The translations under genes and the position numbers were made by a program. The notes beneath the pieces were generated by a model. It ran no database searches, was not told the origin of the DNA, and saw nothing but the letters and a program-made list of their open reading frames with translations. Shown piece by piece: positions 1 through 8,052 of a stretch of 64,000 nucleotides of DNA (within the stretch, counting starts at the first letter, position 1; each line of letters begins with the position of its first letter). The DNA lies in assembly GCA_004294225.1 (NCBI GenBank), contig REBA01000012.1:1-64000 (forward strand). Reading direction: 5' to 3'. The stretch is from Cytophagales bacterium (lineage in GTDB: Bacteria; Bacteroidota; Bacteroidia; Cytophagales; Cytophagaceae).

Positions 1-98
1 ATTTTTTTAATAAACTTTATTAAATTTTATCATGATTTATAAATAACCTGATTTTAGGTTTAAATATTTTAGATTTCTTTTGTTTAAATACTTTTGTT

Positions 99-830
99 AT
101 GAAAATATTAGGTATTATTCCAGCTCGTTATGCTTCTACTAGATTTCCTGGCAAACCCTTAGTATATATAGAGGGCAAAACAATGATACATCGTGTATAT
201 GAACAAGCTATGAAATCTTCATTGCTAGATAAGATAATTGTGGCTACGGACCATTATTCTATTTTCGAACATGTGGCGGAGTTTGGTGGCAATGTGATTA
301 TGACTTCTGATCTACATCCTAGTGGTACAGATAGATGCAATGAAGTAATTACTAAGATTCCTGATAGTTTCGATTTTGTAATAAATATTCAAGGCGATGA
401 ACCGTTTATACATCCCAAGCAAATAGAATTGCTTTGTAATAATTTAGACAAAGACACTCAAATAGCTACATTGGTTAAGAAAATTGATACTTTAGCTGCA
501 CTTTATAATATTAATATACCCAAAGTTGTTTTTAACGAATCGCATGAAGCCATCTATTTTAGTCGTCATCCGATTCCTTATTTAAGAGGTGTTGATGAAG
601 ATTTATGGTTGGCAAAGCATAAATATTACAAACATATTGGAATCTATGCCTATAGATCTGATGTATTATCAGAAATTACTAAATTGAAACCATCAAGTTT
701 AGAACTGGCGGAGTCGCTTGAGCAGTTGAGGTGGATTCAAAATGGTTATAAGATAAAAGCTGCCATTACAGAGTTTGATAGTTATGGCATAGATACTCCT
801 GAAGATTTAGAGCAGCTCAAATATCGATAA
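99..830 (+). CDS. kdsB: 3-deoxy-manno-octulosonate cytidylyltransferase (CMP-Kdo synthetase)
   Basis: This enzyme activates Kdo with CTP to give CMP-Kdo for lipopolysaccharide inner-core synthesis in the cytoplasm. The 243-aa length is normal for KdsB. The nucleotide-binding motif IPARYASTRFPGKPL lies at about residues 7-21, HPSGTDR at 73-79 and the metal/substrate motif GDEPF at 99-103. The ATG at 99 gives the canonical MKILGIIPAR start. The partner enzyme kdsA is about 12 kb away on the other strand, so the Kdo pathway is split here. The gene converges on the sulfhydrylase gene, and a hairpin overlaps its 3' end. Confidence 0.97.
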   Translation: MKILGIIPARYASTRFPGKPLVYIEGKTMIHRVYEQAMKSSLLDKIIVATDHYSIFEHVAEFGGNVIMTSDLHPSGTDRCNEVITKIPDSFDFVINIQGDEPFIHPKQIELLCNNLDKDTQIATLVKKIDTLAALYNINIPKVVFNESHEAIYFSRHPIPYLRGVDEDLWLAKHKYYKHIGIYAYRSDVLSEITKLKPSSLELAESLEQLRWIQNGYKIKAAITEFDSYGIDTPEDLEQLKYR

Positions 831-862
831 CCTATCAATACTTGAGCTGTGCTTTTTATTTT
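811..862 (+). terminator. Hairpin terminator at the kdsB 3' end
   Basis: A long imperfect inverted repeat pairs 811-829 with about 833-852 (AGCTCAA against TTGAGCT with an AT-rich upper stem). It is followed by a T-rich tract at 853-862. It overlaps the kdsB stop codon and the 3' end of the convergent sulfhydrylase gene, so it may act for both. Confidence 0.6.
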
Positions 863-2034
863 GATTTTTCTAAAGCATTTTCTATTTCAAAAATGATATC
901 ATCAATATGCTCTAGACCAGTAGAAATCCTTATTAAGCCAGGAAGGATTCCAACTTTTAATCTTTCTTCTTCTGAAATTTTTGAATGAGTAGTAGAGGCA
1001 GAATGTGTAATAATTGTTCTTGAATCCCCAAGATTAGCAGTATGTGAGAGCATTTCTGCTACATCTAGGAACTTTCTACCCCTTTCTAGGCCACCTTTTA
1101 CGAGGAAAGTTACAATACCACCTCCAGCTTTCATTTGTTTTTTTGCTAGTTGATACTGTGGGTGTGAAGGTAGAAAGGGATATTTTACTTTTTCTACCTC
1201 TGTATGTTTTTCCAAATAATTTGCAAGCTTAAAGGCATTCTCACAATGTCTATCCATTCTTAGAGCTAAGGTTTCAAGGCTCTTTGATAATATCCATGCG
1301 TTAAATGGTGATAGAGCTGGGCCGGTATGACGACAAAAGAATCTAACTTCTTTAATAAGCTCTTTGCTTCCCACAATTATGCCGCCAATTGCTCTTCCTT
1401 GTCCATCAATAAATTTTGTAGCTGAGTGGGTAACAATGTGTGCTCCCCATTTTAGCGGTTGCTGAAGATATGGAGTAGCAAAACAATTATCCACGTTAAG
1501 TAGTATATTATGTTGATTGCAAAGCTTACCCAACCATTCAATGTCTATAATATCTAATGCAGGATTTGAAGGGGTTTCTACCAATACCATCTTAGTATTT
1601 TTTTGAAGAAGGGCTTCCCATTCCTGAGGTTTATCCATGTCTGCAAATGTGCAAGTAATTCCCCATCTCGGTAAGATTTGAGTAAGTATTTGGATTGTGG
1701 ATCCAAATAATGATCTAGATGCTAATATGTGATCTCCGCTTCTTAAAAATGCGGCTACACTACTGAAAACTGCCGACATTCCAGATGCTGTTGCAAACCC
1801 ATCTTCTGCTCCTTCCATTAAACAAACTTTCTCAATAAATTCAGAATTGTTTGGATTGGAGAATCTAGTATAAATATTTCCAGGGATTTCGTCAGCAAAT
1901 AAGGCTCTTGCTTGTTCGGCATCTTCAAATAGAAAGCTAGTGCTCATATATATTGGAGAGCTGTGTTCTCTGTTTTGAGAACGCTTCATTTGCGTGCGAA
2001 TTGCATTGGTTTCAAATTTCCTATTTTTTGTCAT
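856..2034 (-). CDS. metZ: Trans-sulfuration family PLP enzyme (O-succinyl/O-acetylhomoserine sulfhydrylase-like)
   Basis: This is a 392-aa PLP-dependent enzyme of the Cys/Met metabolism family. It probably makes homocysteine from an activated homoserine and sulfide. The PLP lysine is K207 in the motif SATKFIDGQGR, and VDNCFATPYLQ at about 181-191 carries the cofactor-binding aspartate. GQGRAIGG after the lysine fits MetZ-type sulfhydrylases better than classical cystathionine gamma-lyase, but substrate choice cannot be read from sequence alone. It lies 5 bp downstream of the OsmC gene on the same strand, so the two are probably co-transcribed. It converges with kdsB. The family is certain; the exact reaction is inferred. 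Confidence 0.85.
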   Translation of the reverse strand: MTKNRKFETNAIRTQMKRSQNREHSSPIYMSTSFLFEDAEQARALFADEIPGNIYTRFSNPNNSEFIEKVCLMEGAEDGFATASGMSAVFSSVAAFLRSGDHILASRSLFGSTIQILTQILPRWGITCTFADMDKPQEWEALLQKNTKMVLVETPSNPALDIIDIEWLGKLCNQHNILLNVDNCFATPYLQQPLKWGAHIVTHSATKFIDGQGRAIGGIIVGSKELIKEVRFFCRHTGPALSPFNAWILSKSLETLALRMDRHCENAFKLANYLEKHTEVEKVKYPFLPSHPQYQLAKKQMKAGGGIVTFLVKGGLERGRKFLDVAEMLSHTANLGDSRTIITHSASTTHSKISEEERLKVGILPGLIRISTGLEHIDDIIFEIENALEKSK

Positions 2035-2039
2035 TTGGC

Positions 2040-2456
2040 CTAATTTAATATTTCAAAACTATAAGTAATTTTAGCAGTGCTTTCTAGTGTTTTTGCTACA
2101 GAGCAATATTTGTCTAAAGAAAGTTGTATAGCTTTTTCGGCTTTTAATGAATCGACCTCGCCAAAAAATGTAAATTTAATATGAATCTCTTTGAACAATG
2201 AAGGCACTGCATCTTTCTCCCTTTGAGCATTTATAGATATCGTCATGTCTTTGGGTTCAATCTTTTGTTTCTTTAGAATACTAAGTATATCTATCGCACT
2301 GCACCCTCCCAAGCCCATTATGAGCAATTCCATTGGTCTTGCACCTTTATTTTCTCCACCAATACTTGGGTTTGCATCTATATGCACTGTTTGTCCAGTT
2401 TCGTTAATCGCTTCAAAGTGATAAGCCTTGTTTTTTCTGTTTAATTTAATATTCAT
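2040..2456 (-). CDS. OsmC/Ohr-family protein
   Basis: This 138-aa cytoplasmic protein belongs to the OsmC/Ohr family of thiol-dependent peroxidases. Both expected cysteines are present: C52 in MGLGGCSAIDI and C118 in LDKYCSVAKTL. The conserved glutamate of the PMELL motif is at 43. The family detoxifies organic hydroperoxides, although the OsmC-like branch is functionally diverse and this one could act on other substrates. It sits just upstream of the sulfhydrylase gene, giving a thiol/sulfur-metabolism context. The ATG start at 2456 gives MNIKLNRKN, a typical beginning for this branch. Confidence 0.9.
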   Translation of the reverse strand: MNIKLNRKNKAYHFEAINETGQTVHIDANPSIGGENKGARPMELLIMGLGGCSAIDILSILKKQKIEPKDMTISINAQREKDAVPSLFKEIHIKFTFFGEVDSLKAEKAIQLSLDKYCSVAKTLESTAKITYSFEILN

Positions 2457-2686
2457 AAATATTTAATTTAATAGTTAAAATTCTTGAAAATAAACCACAA
2501 TTCAAACCATACTTCCTCCTTAGATTGATATTGATAGTTTTCTGTAAAAACAAGTAATTCTGCTAAAACAAATCATGACAGTAAATACTTCGGAATTAGT
2601 AGAAGCTAGTAGATATAAAATTTGCAATAATTTATATTGTTACGAATTTTATTAACTTCAAAAAAATATTATTTTTTTATAATTAA

Positions 2687-4243
2687 GTGCACAATAATTC
2701 ATTCCTTATTGCTCAATTAGCAGAAGAGTTGTCTGATGTTCTGAAAAATGCTCAGCTCATAGAGTGTTTTAGTCAGAATAAAGAAGAGTTAATCTTGATT
2801 TTTCAGCAAACAAATGATAATGTTTTTTATATTCAGGCACATCTGACTGCTCAATTTTCTATAGTTTCTTTTCCCAAAGAATTCAAAAGGGCTAAAAATA
2901 ATTCCATAACCTTATATCCAGAATTAAGCAGGGCAAAGGTTTGTGCTATATACGCTATTAAGAACGAAAGAGCATTTGTAATAGAACTATCTAATCAGTA
3001 CAAAATCTTTTTTAAACTTTTTGGAAATAGAGCAAATGTGTTAATTGTTCAATCCAATACGATAGTGAAGGTTTTTAAGAAATCTTTAGCACAAGATTGG
3101 AATATCGATATTTTGAACTCGAATAAAACACTAGAGTTTCAAGAATCTGATTTTTATGACTCAGATTTTGATTTAAAGAGCACTTTTTATACACTAGGTA
3201 AGGTAGGGTTTGATTATTTAATTAGCATTGGTTTTCAAGAGAAGACTCCTCATGAGCAGTATCAGCAAATTGTTTCATTAATTTCCTACTTGAATAAACC
3301 ACAATTTTATATAGCAAAGTATCAAGATAATGTAATTCTGTCATTGCTTGAAATTGGTGTAATCATTTCAAAGCATGATTCTGTCATTGATGCACTAAGT
3401 AATTTTTATTTAGCTCATTTTAAATACAATCATTTTAATAAAATAAAAAATGACTTGCTATTAGAATCCAAGAGAACAATATTAAGAGAAGAAAAGAATG
3501 TTCTTCAAATGAGCGATAAATTGAATGAACTTGTGCTTCAAAGGCCTTTTAGTGAAATTGCAGATATTATTATGGCGAATTTAAATCAAATTTCGCTTGG
3601 TATTGAAAGTATAGATTTGTTTGATTTTTATCACAATACAATGATAAGAATTTCATTAGATACTAAGCTTAGCCCACAGAATTATGCTAATTATCTTTAC
3701 AAAAAATCGAAAACTAAAACTATAAATATTGAGCGATTACAACAACAGCTCACCTCAAAGAAAACATTAATCCATGAATTGATAGCAAATCATGAAAAAA
3801 TACTGTCAGCAGATAATTATAAAGAACTTGATGCTTTTTTAAATGAAAGAAACAAGCAAAGTCAATCCGAGAAAATTGTTTCACCATACCCTAAGTTTAA
3901 TCATTTCGAATATATGGGTTTTACCATATTGGTTGGTAGAAATGCTAAAAATAACGACTTGCTTACACAGCAGTTTGCACATAAAGATGATTTGTGGCTG
4001 CATGCAAAAGATGTAGCAGGTTCGCATGTAGTAGTTAAATTCAAGTCAGGAAATCCATTCCCCAAACCAGTAGTTGAATATGCGGCAAGCTTAGCAGCGT
4101 TTTTCTCTAAGAGAAAAAACGAGAATTTATGTCCAGTAACCTATACTTTGAAAAAATATGTAAGAAAAGTAAAAGGAGCAGCGGCAGGAGCTGTAAAAAT
4201 AGAGAGAGAAGAAGTGGTAATGGTGAAACCTTTAAATTTATAG
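2687..4243 (+). CDS. NFACT-family protein (RqcH/Rqc2-like ribosome quality-control factor)
   Basis: A 518-aa protein with an N-terminal NFACT-N (FbpA) domain, a central coiled-coil region at about 255-390 and a C-terminal NFACT-R (DUF814) domain at about 395-518. The NFACT-R signature HKDDLWLHAKDVAGSHVV is seen. Characterised relatives bind obstructed 50S subunits and direct C-terminal alanine tailing of stalled peptides. The start codon is GTG at 2687. It is preferred because MHNNSFLIAQL matches how this family begins in Bacteroidota. Where B. subtilis RqcH has an Asp-Arg pair needed for tailing, the comparable stretch reads N-E-R. That alignment was made by eye and is tentative. Older names such as fibronectin-binding protein are misleading. 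Confidence 0.88.
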   Translation: MHNNSFLIAQLAEELSDVLKNAQLIECFSQNKEELILIFQQTNDNVFYIQAHLTAQFSIVSFPKEFKRAKNNSITLYPELSRAKVCAIYAIKNERAFVIELSNQYKIFFKLFGNRANVLIVQSNTIVKVFKKSLAQDWNIDILNSNKTLEFQESDFYDSDFDLKSTFYTLGKVGFDYLISIGFQEKTPHEQYQQIVSLISYLNKPQFYIAKYQDNVILSLLEIGVIISKHDSVIDALSNFYLAHFKYNHFNKIKNDLLLESKRTILREEKNVLQMSDKLNELVLQRPFSEIADIIMANLNQISLGIESIDLFDFYHNTMIRISLDTKLSPQNYANYLYKKSKTKTINIERLQQQLTSKKTLIHELIANHEKILSADNYKELDAFLNERNKQSQSEKIVSPYPKFNHFEYMGFTILVGRNAKNNDLLTQQFAHKDDLWLHAKDVAGSHVVVKFKSGNPFPKPVVEYAASLAAFFSKRKNENLCPVTYTLKKYVRKVKGAAAGAVKIEREEVVMVKPLNL

Positions 4244-4255
4244 TATTTATATCCC

Positions 4256-4285
4256 CTACAACCAATGTTTAAACATTAGTTGTAG
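4256..4285. repeat. 30-bp near-perfect palindrome after the NFACT gene
   Basis: Two 15-nt arms, 4256-4270 and 4271-4285, are reverse complements except for one C:A position, with no spacer. No T-run follows, so it is a poor intrinsic terminator. It could be a protein-binding site or a transcript 3' end stabiliser. Confidence 0.6.
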
Positions 4286-4358
4286 CTACATTTATAATTA
4301 AAATTTATTAAAAATAGTTGAAATATATTTTATATTAGATAAAATACTTGATTTGTAA

Positions 4359-4390
4359 TTTGGTTTTGTAATTTATAAAAACTAATTTTG
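4359..4390 (+). promoter_or_regulatory. Predicted Bacteroidota sigma-A promoter for a small RNA
   Basis: TTTG at 4359-4362 is followed after exactly 20 nt by TAATTTTG at 4383-4390. This is a full match to the TTTG / TAnnTTTG consensus. Transcription would start near 4395-4398. No reading frame follows before the terminator at 4412-4458. Confidence 0.6.
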
Positions 4391-4395
4391 ATTCA

Positions 4396-4458
4396 TAGCT
4401 GGTTGAAAGATCTTGGAGCATATATAGGACGCCCGTCCTTTGCTCCAAGTTTTTTTTT
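4396..4458 (+). ncRNA. Candidate ~60-nt small RNA upstream of dnaK
   Basis: The segment has its own consensus promoter (4359-4390) and its own strong terminator hairpin (4412-4449, then nine T). It encodes no usable peptide. The predicted RNA is a short 5' single-stranded tail followed by a two-part hairpin. The outer helix is CTTGGAGCA/TGCTCCAAG and the inner helix AGGAC/GTCCT closes a GCCC loop. I do not recognise the family. It could instead be a terminator for the NFACT transcript with a chance promoter match. It occupies the middle of the 429-bp gap 4244-4672, the rest of which holds the palindrome at 4256 and the dnaK upstream region. Confidence 0.45.
4412..4458 (+). terminator. Intrinsic terminator with two-part hairpin
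   Basis: A 9-bp stem (4412-4420 with 4441-4449) encloses a second 5-bp stem (4426-4430 with 4435-4439, loop GCCC). Nine T follow at 4450-4458. This is one of the most GC-rich structures in the intergenic DNA of the window. Confidence 0.8.
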
Positions 4459-4672
4459 GTACATACCTCAATTATTTAATTCTGCCTTTGCCATATTGTC
4501 GTGTTTTTAATATAGGTTATGCTGTATTGTTTTAATTTTGACAAACAAATGACAATAAAAATCATTTTAAAAAGTAAACTTGTCCGATTTTGGGATATTA
4601 ATTCATTGTATAATGAACTGGCATAGCTATTGTAAAAATGTTTTTAAACTCAAAAATAAAAAAATATAAAAC

Positions 4673-6595
4673 ATGGGAAAAATAATTGGTATTGACTTGG
4701 GGACTACCAACTCTTGCGTTGCTGTTATGGAAGGTAATGAGGCCGTAGTAATCCCCAATAGCGAGGGTAGAAGAACTACACCTTCAATCGTAGCTTTTTT
4801 AGATAATGGCAACGGAGAACGAAAAATTGGAGATCCAGCAAAAAGGCAAGCAATCACCAATCCTACTAACACTATTATGTCTATTAAAAGATTTATGGGA
4901 AAAAAATTCTCAGAATCTTCTAAAGAAGCTTCAACAGTATCCTATAAAGTTGAACAAGGAGCTAACGATACCCCTAGGGTAAAAATTGGGGATAGACATT
5001 ATACTCCCCAAGAACTTTCTGCAATGATACTTCAGAAAATGAAATCTACTGCTGAAGACTATTTGGGTTATGAAGTAAAAGAAGCAGTAATTACAGTTCC
5101 TGCTTATTTTAATGATGCAGAAAGACAAGCGACAAAAGAAGCTGGTGCTATTGCAGGTTTAGAGGTAAAAAGAATTATCAACGAACCTACCGCAGCCGCC
5201 CTTGCTTATGGGATGGATAAGAAAAATAAAGAAATGACCATTGCTGTATTTGACTTAGGTGGTGGAACTTTTGATATTTCTATATTAGAACTTGGTGATG
5301 GAGTATTTGAAGTAAAGTCTACCAATGGTGATACTCACTTAGGAGGTGATGATTTTGATCAAGTAATCATTGATTGGTTAGCTCAAGAATTTATAAATGA
5401 TGAGAGAATAGATTTAAGAAAGGATCCAATGGCTTTACAACGCCTCAAAGAGGCAGCTGAAAAAGCTAAAATTGAATTATCAAGTTCAAATTCAACGGAG
5501 ATAAATCTACCTTACATTATGCCTGTAGATGGCATTCCAAAACATTTGGTTAGAAATTTGACTAGAGCAAAGTTTGAACAACTTTCTGAAAGCCTTATCA
5601 ATAGATCTTTAGAACCTTGCAAAAAAGCACTTAAAGATGCAGGATTGAGTATTGATAAAATTGACGAAGTAATTCTAGTAGGTGGTTCTACACGTATTCC
5701 TAGAATTCAAGAGGAAGTAGAAAAATTCTTTGGTAAAAAACCATCTAAAGGTGTAAATCCTGATGAAGTAGTGGCTTTAGGAGCTGCAATTCAAGGAGGA
5801 GTTTTGTCTGGTGATGTAAAAGATGTCTTATTACTTGATGTTACACCGCTTTCTTTAGGTATTGAAACTATGGGTGGCGTGTTTACTAAACTTATAGAAT
5901 CAAACACCACTATTCCTACTAAAAAATCAGAAACTTTCTCTACTGCCGCAGATAATCAGCCAGCTGTAGAAATCCATGTACTTCAAGGAGAGAGACCAAT
6001 GGCTAAAGACAATAGAACCATAGGCAGATTCCATTTGAGCGATATACCACCTGCTCCTAGAGGTGTTCCTCAAATAGAAGTAACATTTGATATTGATGCA
6101 AATGGAATATTAAATGTGTCTGCAAAAGATAAAGGAACTGGAAAAGAACAAAAGATAAGAATCGAAGCCTCTTCTGGTCTTTCTGATGCTGAAATCGAAA
6201 GAATGAGAAATGAAGCTAAAGCCAATGAAGCTTCAGATAAAGCAGAAAAAGAAAAAATAGAGCAACTTAATGCCGCAGATTCACTTATTTTCCAATCTGA
6301 AAAACAATTGAAAGAATATGGAGAGAAACTTTCTGAGGGTAATAAATCTGCTATTGAGTCTGCACTTGCTAATCTAAAATCTGCTCATGAATCTAAAGAT
6401 CTTGGTGCTATTGATAGTGCAATGCAAGCATTGAATGCTGCATGGCAAAACGCCTCTCAAGAAATGTACAGTGCATCTCAAGGAAATCCTTCCGATCCTA
6501 ATGCATCTCAACAGGGTGGCAACACAGGCAATTCTTCTGATGGGGTTACAGATGTTGATTATGAAGAAGTGAGCGGAGAAAACAAGAAATCTTAA
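4673..6595 (+). CDS. dnaK: Molecular chaperone DnaK (Hsp70)
   Basis: A full-length 640-aa Hsp70 chaperone for protein folding and stress protection in the cytoplasm. The ATPase domain opens with [11 protein letters not shown] at residues 4-14 and contains [12 protein letters not shown] and the [12 protein letters not shown] motif. The substrate-binding domain follows from about residue 395, and the tail ends in [15 protein letters not shown]. The ATG at 4673 is the obvious start. grpE and dnaJ are not adjacent, so the gene stands alone between a candidate small RNA and its own terminator. I saw no CIRCE-type inverted repeat upstream. A TAATTTTG match at 4533-4540 lacks a good partner element, so its promoter is unresolved. 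Confidence 0.99.
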   Translation: MGKIIGIDLGTTNSCVAVMEGNEAVVIPNSEGRRTTPSIVAFLDNGNGERKIGDPAKRQAITNPTNTIMSIKRFMGKKFSESSKEASTVSYKVEQGANDTPRVKIGDRHYTPQELSAMILQKMKSTAEDYLGYEVKEAVITVPAYFNDAERQATKEAGAIAGLEVKRIINEPTAAALAYGMDKKNKEMTIAVFDLGGGTFDISILELGDGVFEVKSTNGDTHLGGDDFDQVIIDWLAQEFINDERIDLRKDPMALQRLKEAAEKAKIELSSSNSTEINLPYIMPVDGIPKHLVRNLTRAKFEQLSESLINRSLEPCKKALKDAGLSIDKIDEVILVGGSTRIPRIQEEVEKFFGKKPSKGVNPDEVVALGAAIQGGVLSGDVKDVLLLDVTPLSLGIETMGGVFTKLIESNTTIPTKKSETFSTAADNQPAVEIHVLQGERPMAKDNRTIGRFHLSDIPPAPRGVPQIEVTFDIDANGILNVSAKDKGTGKEQKIRIEASSGLSDAEIERMRNEAKANEASDKAEKEKIEQLNAADSLIFQSEKQLKEYGEKLSEGNKSAIESALANLKSAHESKDLGAIDSAMQALNAAWQNASQEMYSASQGNPSDPNASQQGGNTGNSSDGVTDVDYEEVSGENKKS

Positions 6596-6610
6596 TTAAA
6601 TTATAATCAC

Positions 6611-6644
6611 AGGGGCTGTTTTATAAATAGCCCCTCTTTTTTTT
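6611..6644 (+). terminator. dnaK intrinsic terminator
   Basis: AGGGGCT at 6611-6617 pairs with AGCCCCT at 6629-6635 across an AT-rich loop. Eight T follow at 6637-6644. It ends five bases before the next start codon at 6649. Confidence 0.9.
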
Positions 6645-6648
6645 ATCT

Positions 6649-7362
6649 ATGTTTAAAGAATTGAACGATTTTCTAGAAGAGAATCAGAAATCAGTATATT
6701 ATCTATTTGCAATATCAGTATTGCCATTAATAATAGATGCTGGCGTAGTATATTTATTAGTTCAAAATGAAAAATATATTCTTTCGTTGAATAGCATGAG
6801 CTGGGCTTTCATTTATTGCATAGCATCTATATCAATGGCTGTTGGTCTTATTCATACTACTTTTGCAGCTTTAGTGGGAGGCTTCTTTCTAGGTTGGTTT
6901 TCCCTAATTTATATGGTGCCTTCGTATTTGGTAGCTACATTGTTGGGCTATTATTTGGGTGGATTCATTGACGATGGCAGATTAATGAATTACTTTATGA
7001 AAGGTGAAAAATCTTCAAAGATTTTTCAGAATCTAAAAAGAAAAGAATTGCTAGTGATATTTTTTTCACGAATTTCTCCAGTATTGCCCTTCGCAGTGAT
7101 GAATGCCGTATTATCTATGCTAGGTGCAAATTTAAAAAGATACATCCCTGCTACATTGGCGGGAATGTTACCACGAACTATAATGTTTACTTGGCTTGGA
7201 GTAGAAGCAAAATCTATTGCGGAAATCATGCACGGCCCTAAAGAAAATATTTATGCTAGAGTTCTTTTTGTGGTATTGCTTATGTTTTCTTCTTTAGGGT
7301 TATATTTACTAGCTAATAAGGCCTTAAAAGCAGGTCTTGATAAAGCAATTGATAGGGCTTAG
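6649..7362 (+). CDS. VTT-domain (TVP38/TMEM64, DedA-superfamily) membrane protein
   Basis: A 237-aa inner-membrane protein with about five or six hydrophobic segments. The VTT core is seen as ALVGGFFLGWFSLIYMVPSY near residue 65-84 and the conserved FFSRISPVLPFAVMN stretch near 138-152. The latter is the family's F-x-R-x-x-P signature. Relatives are thought to move or scramble lipids such as undecaprenyl phosphate or phosphatidylethanolamine, but the substrate here is unknown. The start codon follows the dnaK terminator by only five bases. Its promoter must therefore lie within the terminator region, or it depends on read-through. Confidence 0.85.
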   Translation: MFKELNDFLEENQKSVYYLFAISVLPLIIDAGVVYLLVQNEKYILSLNSMSWAFIYCIASISMAVGLIHTTFAALVGGFFLGWFSLIYMVPSYLVATLLGYYLGGFIDDGRLMNYFMKGEKSSKIFQNLKRKELLVIFFSRISPVLPFAVMNAVLSMLGANLKRYIPATLAGMLPRTIMFTWLGVEAKSIAEIMHGPKENIYARVLFVVLLMFSSLGLYLLANKALKAGLDKAIDRA

Positions 7363-7380
7363 AGTTCTATGTTTTAGAAA

Positions 7381-7851
7381 TTATTCTTTGTATTCCACTG
7401 TTCTACACCAAGTAATATAATCAGTATTTGTTGGTGCAAACCCTGTTTGCCTTACGAGTTTTGCAACTTGGCCTCTGTGGTAAGAAGCATGGTTTACCAA
7501 ATGTGGCAACATGTCGCCAACTTCATTTTGAAATTGATGACCTTCTGAATTGGAGTAATTGATTATTCTTTTTAGCTCTTCGTCTGAAAGTAGGTCTATA
7601 TATTTCATCCACATCGTTAAATTTTCAGGTAAAAATGACGCAATATCACTTAGTGAATGAATACTCCATACGGGCTTGTGTAAACCTTTATTTCCAGTAA
7701 TTCTACTGAACCAAATATATTGAGCATTAATTACATGGCTAAATATCTTAATAGCTTCACCCTCTTCAATATTATTTGATTTTAAAGTTTGTAGAGTGGT
7801 AGTATTAGCCCAGTGATTGTAGGTAAAAAGTTTTTTTAAGTATGCTTTCAT
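7381..7851 (-). CDS. DinB-family protein
   Basis: A 156-aa four-helix-bundle protein of the DinB superfamily of putative metal-dependent enzymes, including thiol S-transferases. The expected metal ligands are H39 (FSHVINAQ) and H121/H125 in LVNHASYHRGQV. YNHWAN near residue 11 is the family's usual N-terminal motif. Length and motif order are normal. It converges with the VTT gene across 18 bp. Function beyond the fold cannot be stated; members often turn out to be bacillithiol- or mycothiol-dependent, or remain uncharacterised. Confidence 0.9.
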   Translation of the reverse strand: MKAYLKKLFTYNHWANTTTLQTLKSNNIEEGEAIKIFSHVINAQYIWFSRITGNKGLHKPVWSIHSLSDIASFLPENLTMWMKYIDLLSDEELKRIINYSNSEGHQFQNEVGDMLPHLVNHASYHRGQVAKLVRQTGFAPTNTDYITWCRTVEYKE

Positions 7852-8052
7852 TTATTAAGAGCAATTATTTTTATGTATCATACAAAATTAATTTAATATT
7901 CATATGCCGACAACAGAATAGGTGATTTTTATTCAAATTATATTGTAGCATTATTTATAGTGTATTTTTTAAATATTATAATTATTTATTTATAGTTTAT
8001 AATTATATTTATACTTGTATTGAATATAATTAACCAAACCCCTCAAAAACTA

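Noticed and set aside
89-99. TACTTTTG (a -7-like element) two bases before the kdsB ATG
   Set aside because: Transcription would start inside the coding sequence, and no TTTG lies 19-20 nt upstream. Probably chance in AT-rich DNA.
2457-2686. Possible riboswitch or shared operator between the OsmC and NFACT genes
   Set aside because: The 230 bp are AT-rich with no conserved-looking structure or clear inverted repeat. I see no SAM-type riboswitch ahead of the sulfhydrylase pair.
4533-4543. TAATTTTG overlapping a TTGACA-like hexamer upstream of dnaK
   Set aside because: Neither element has a properly spaced partner, so I do not call a dnaK promoter from it. No CIRCE-like repeat was seen.
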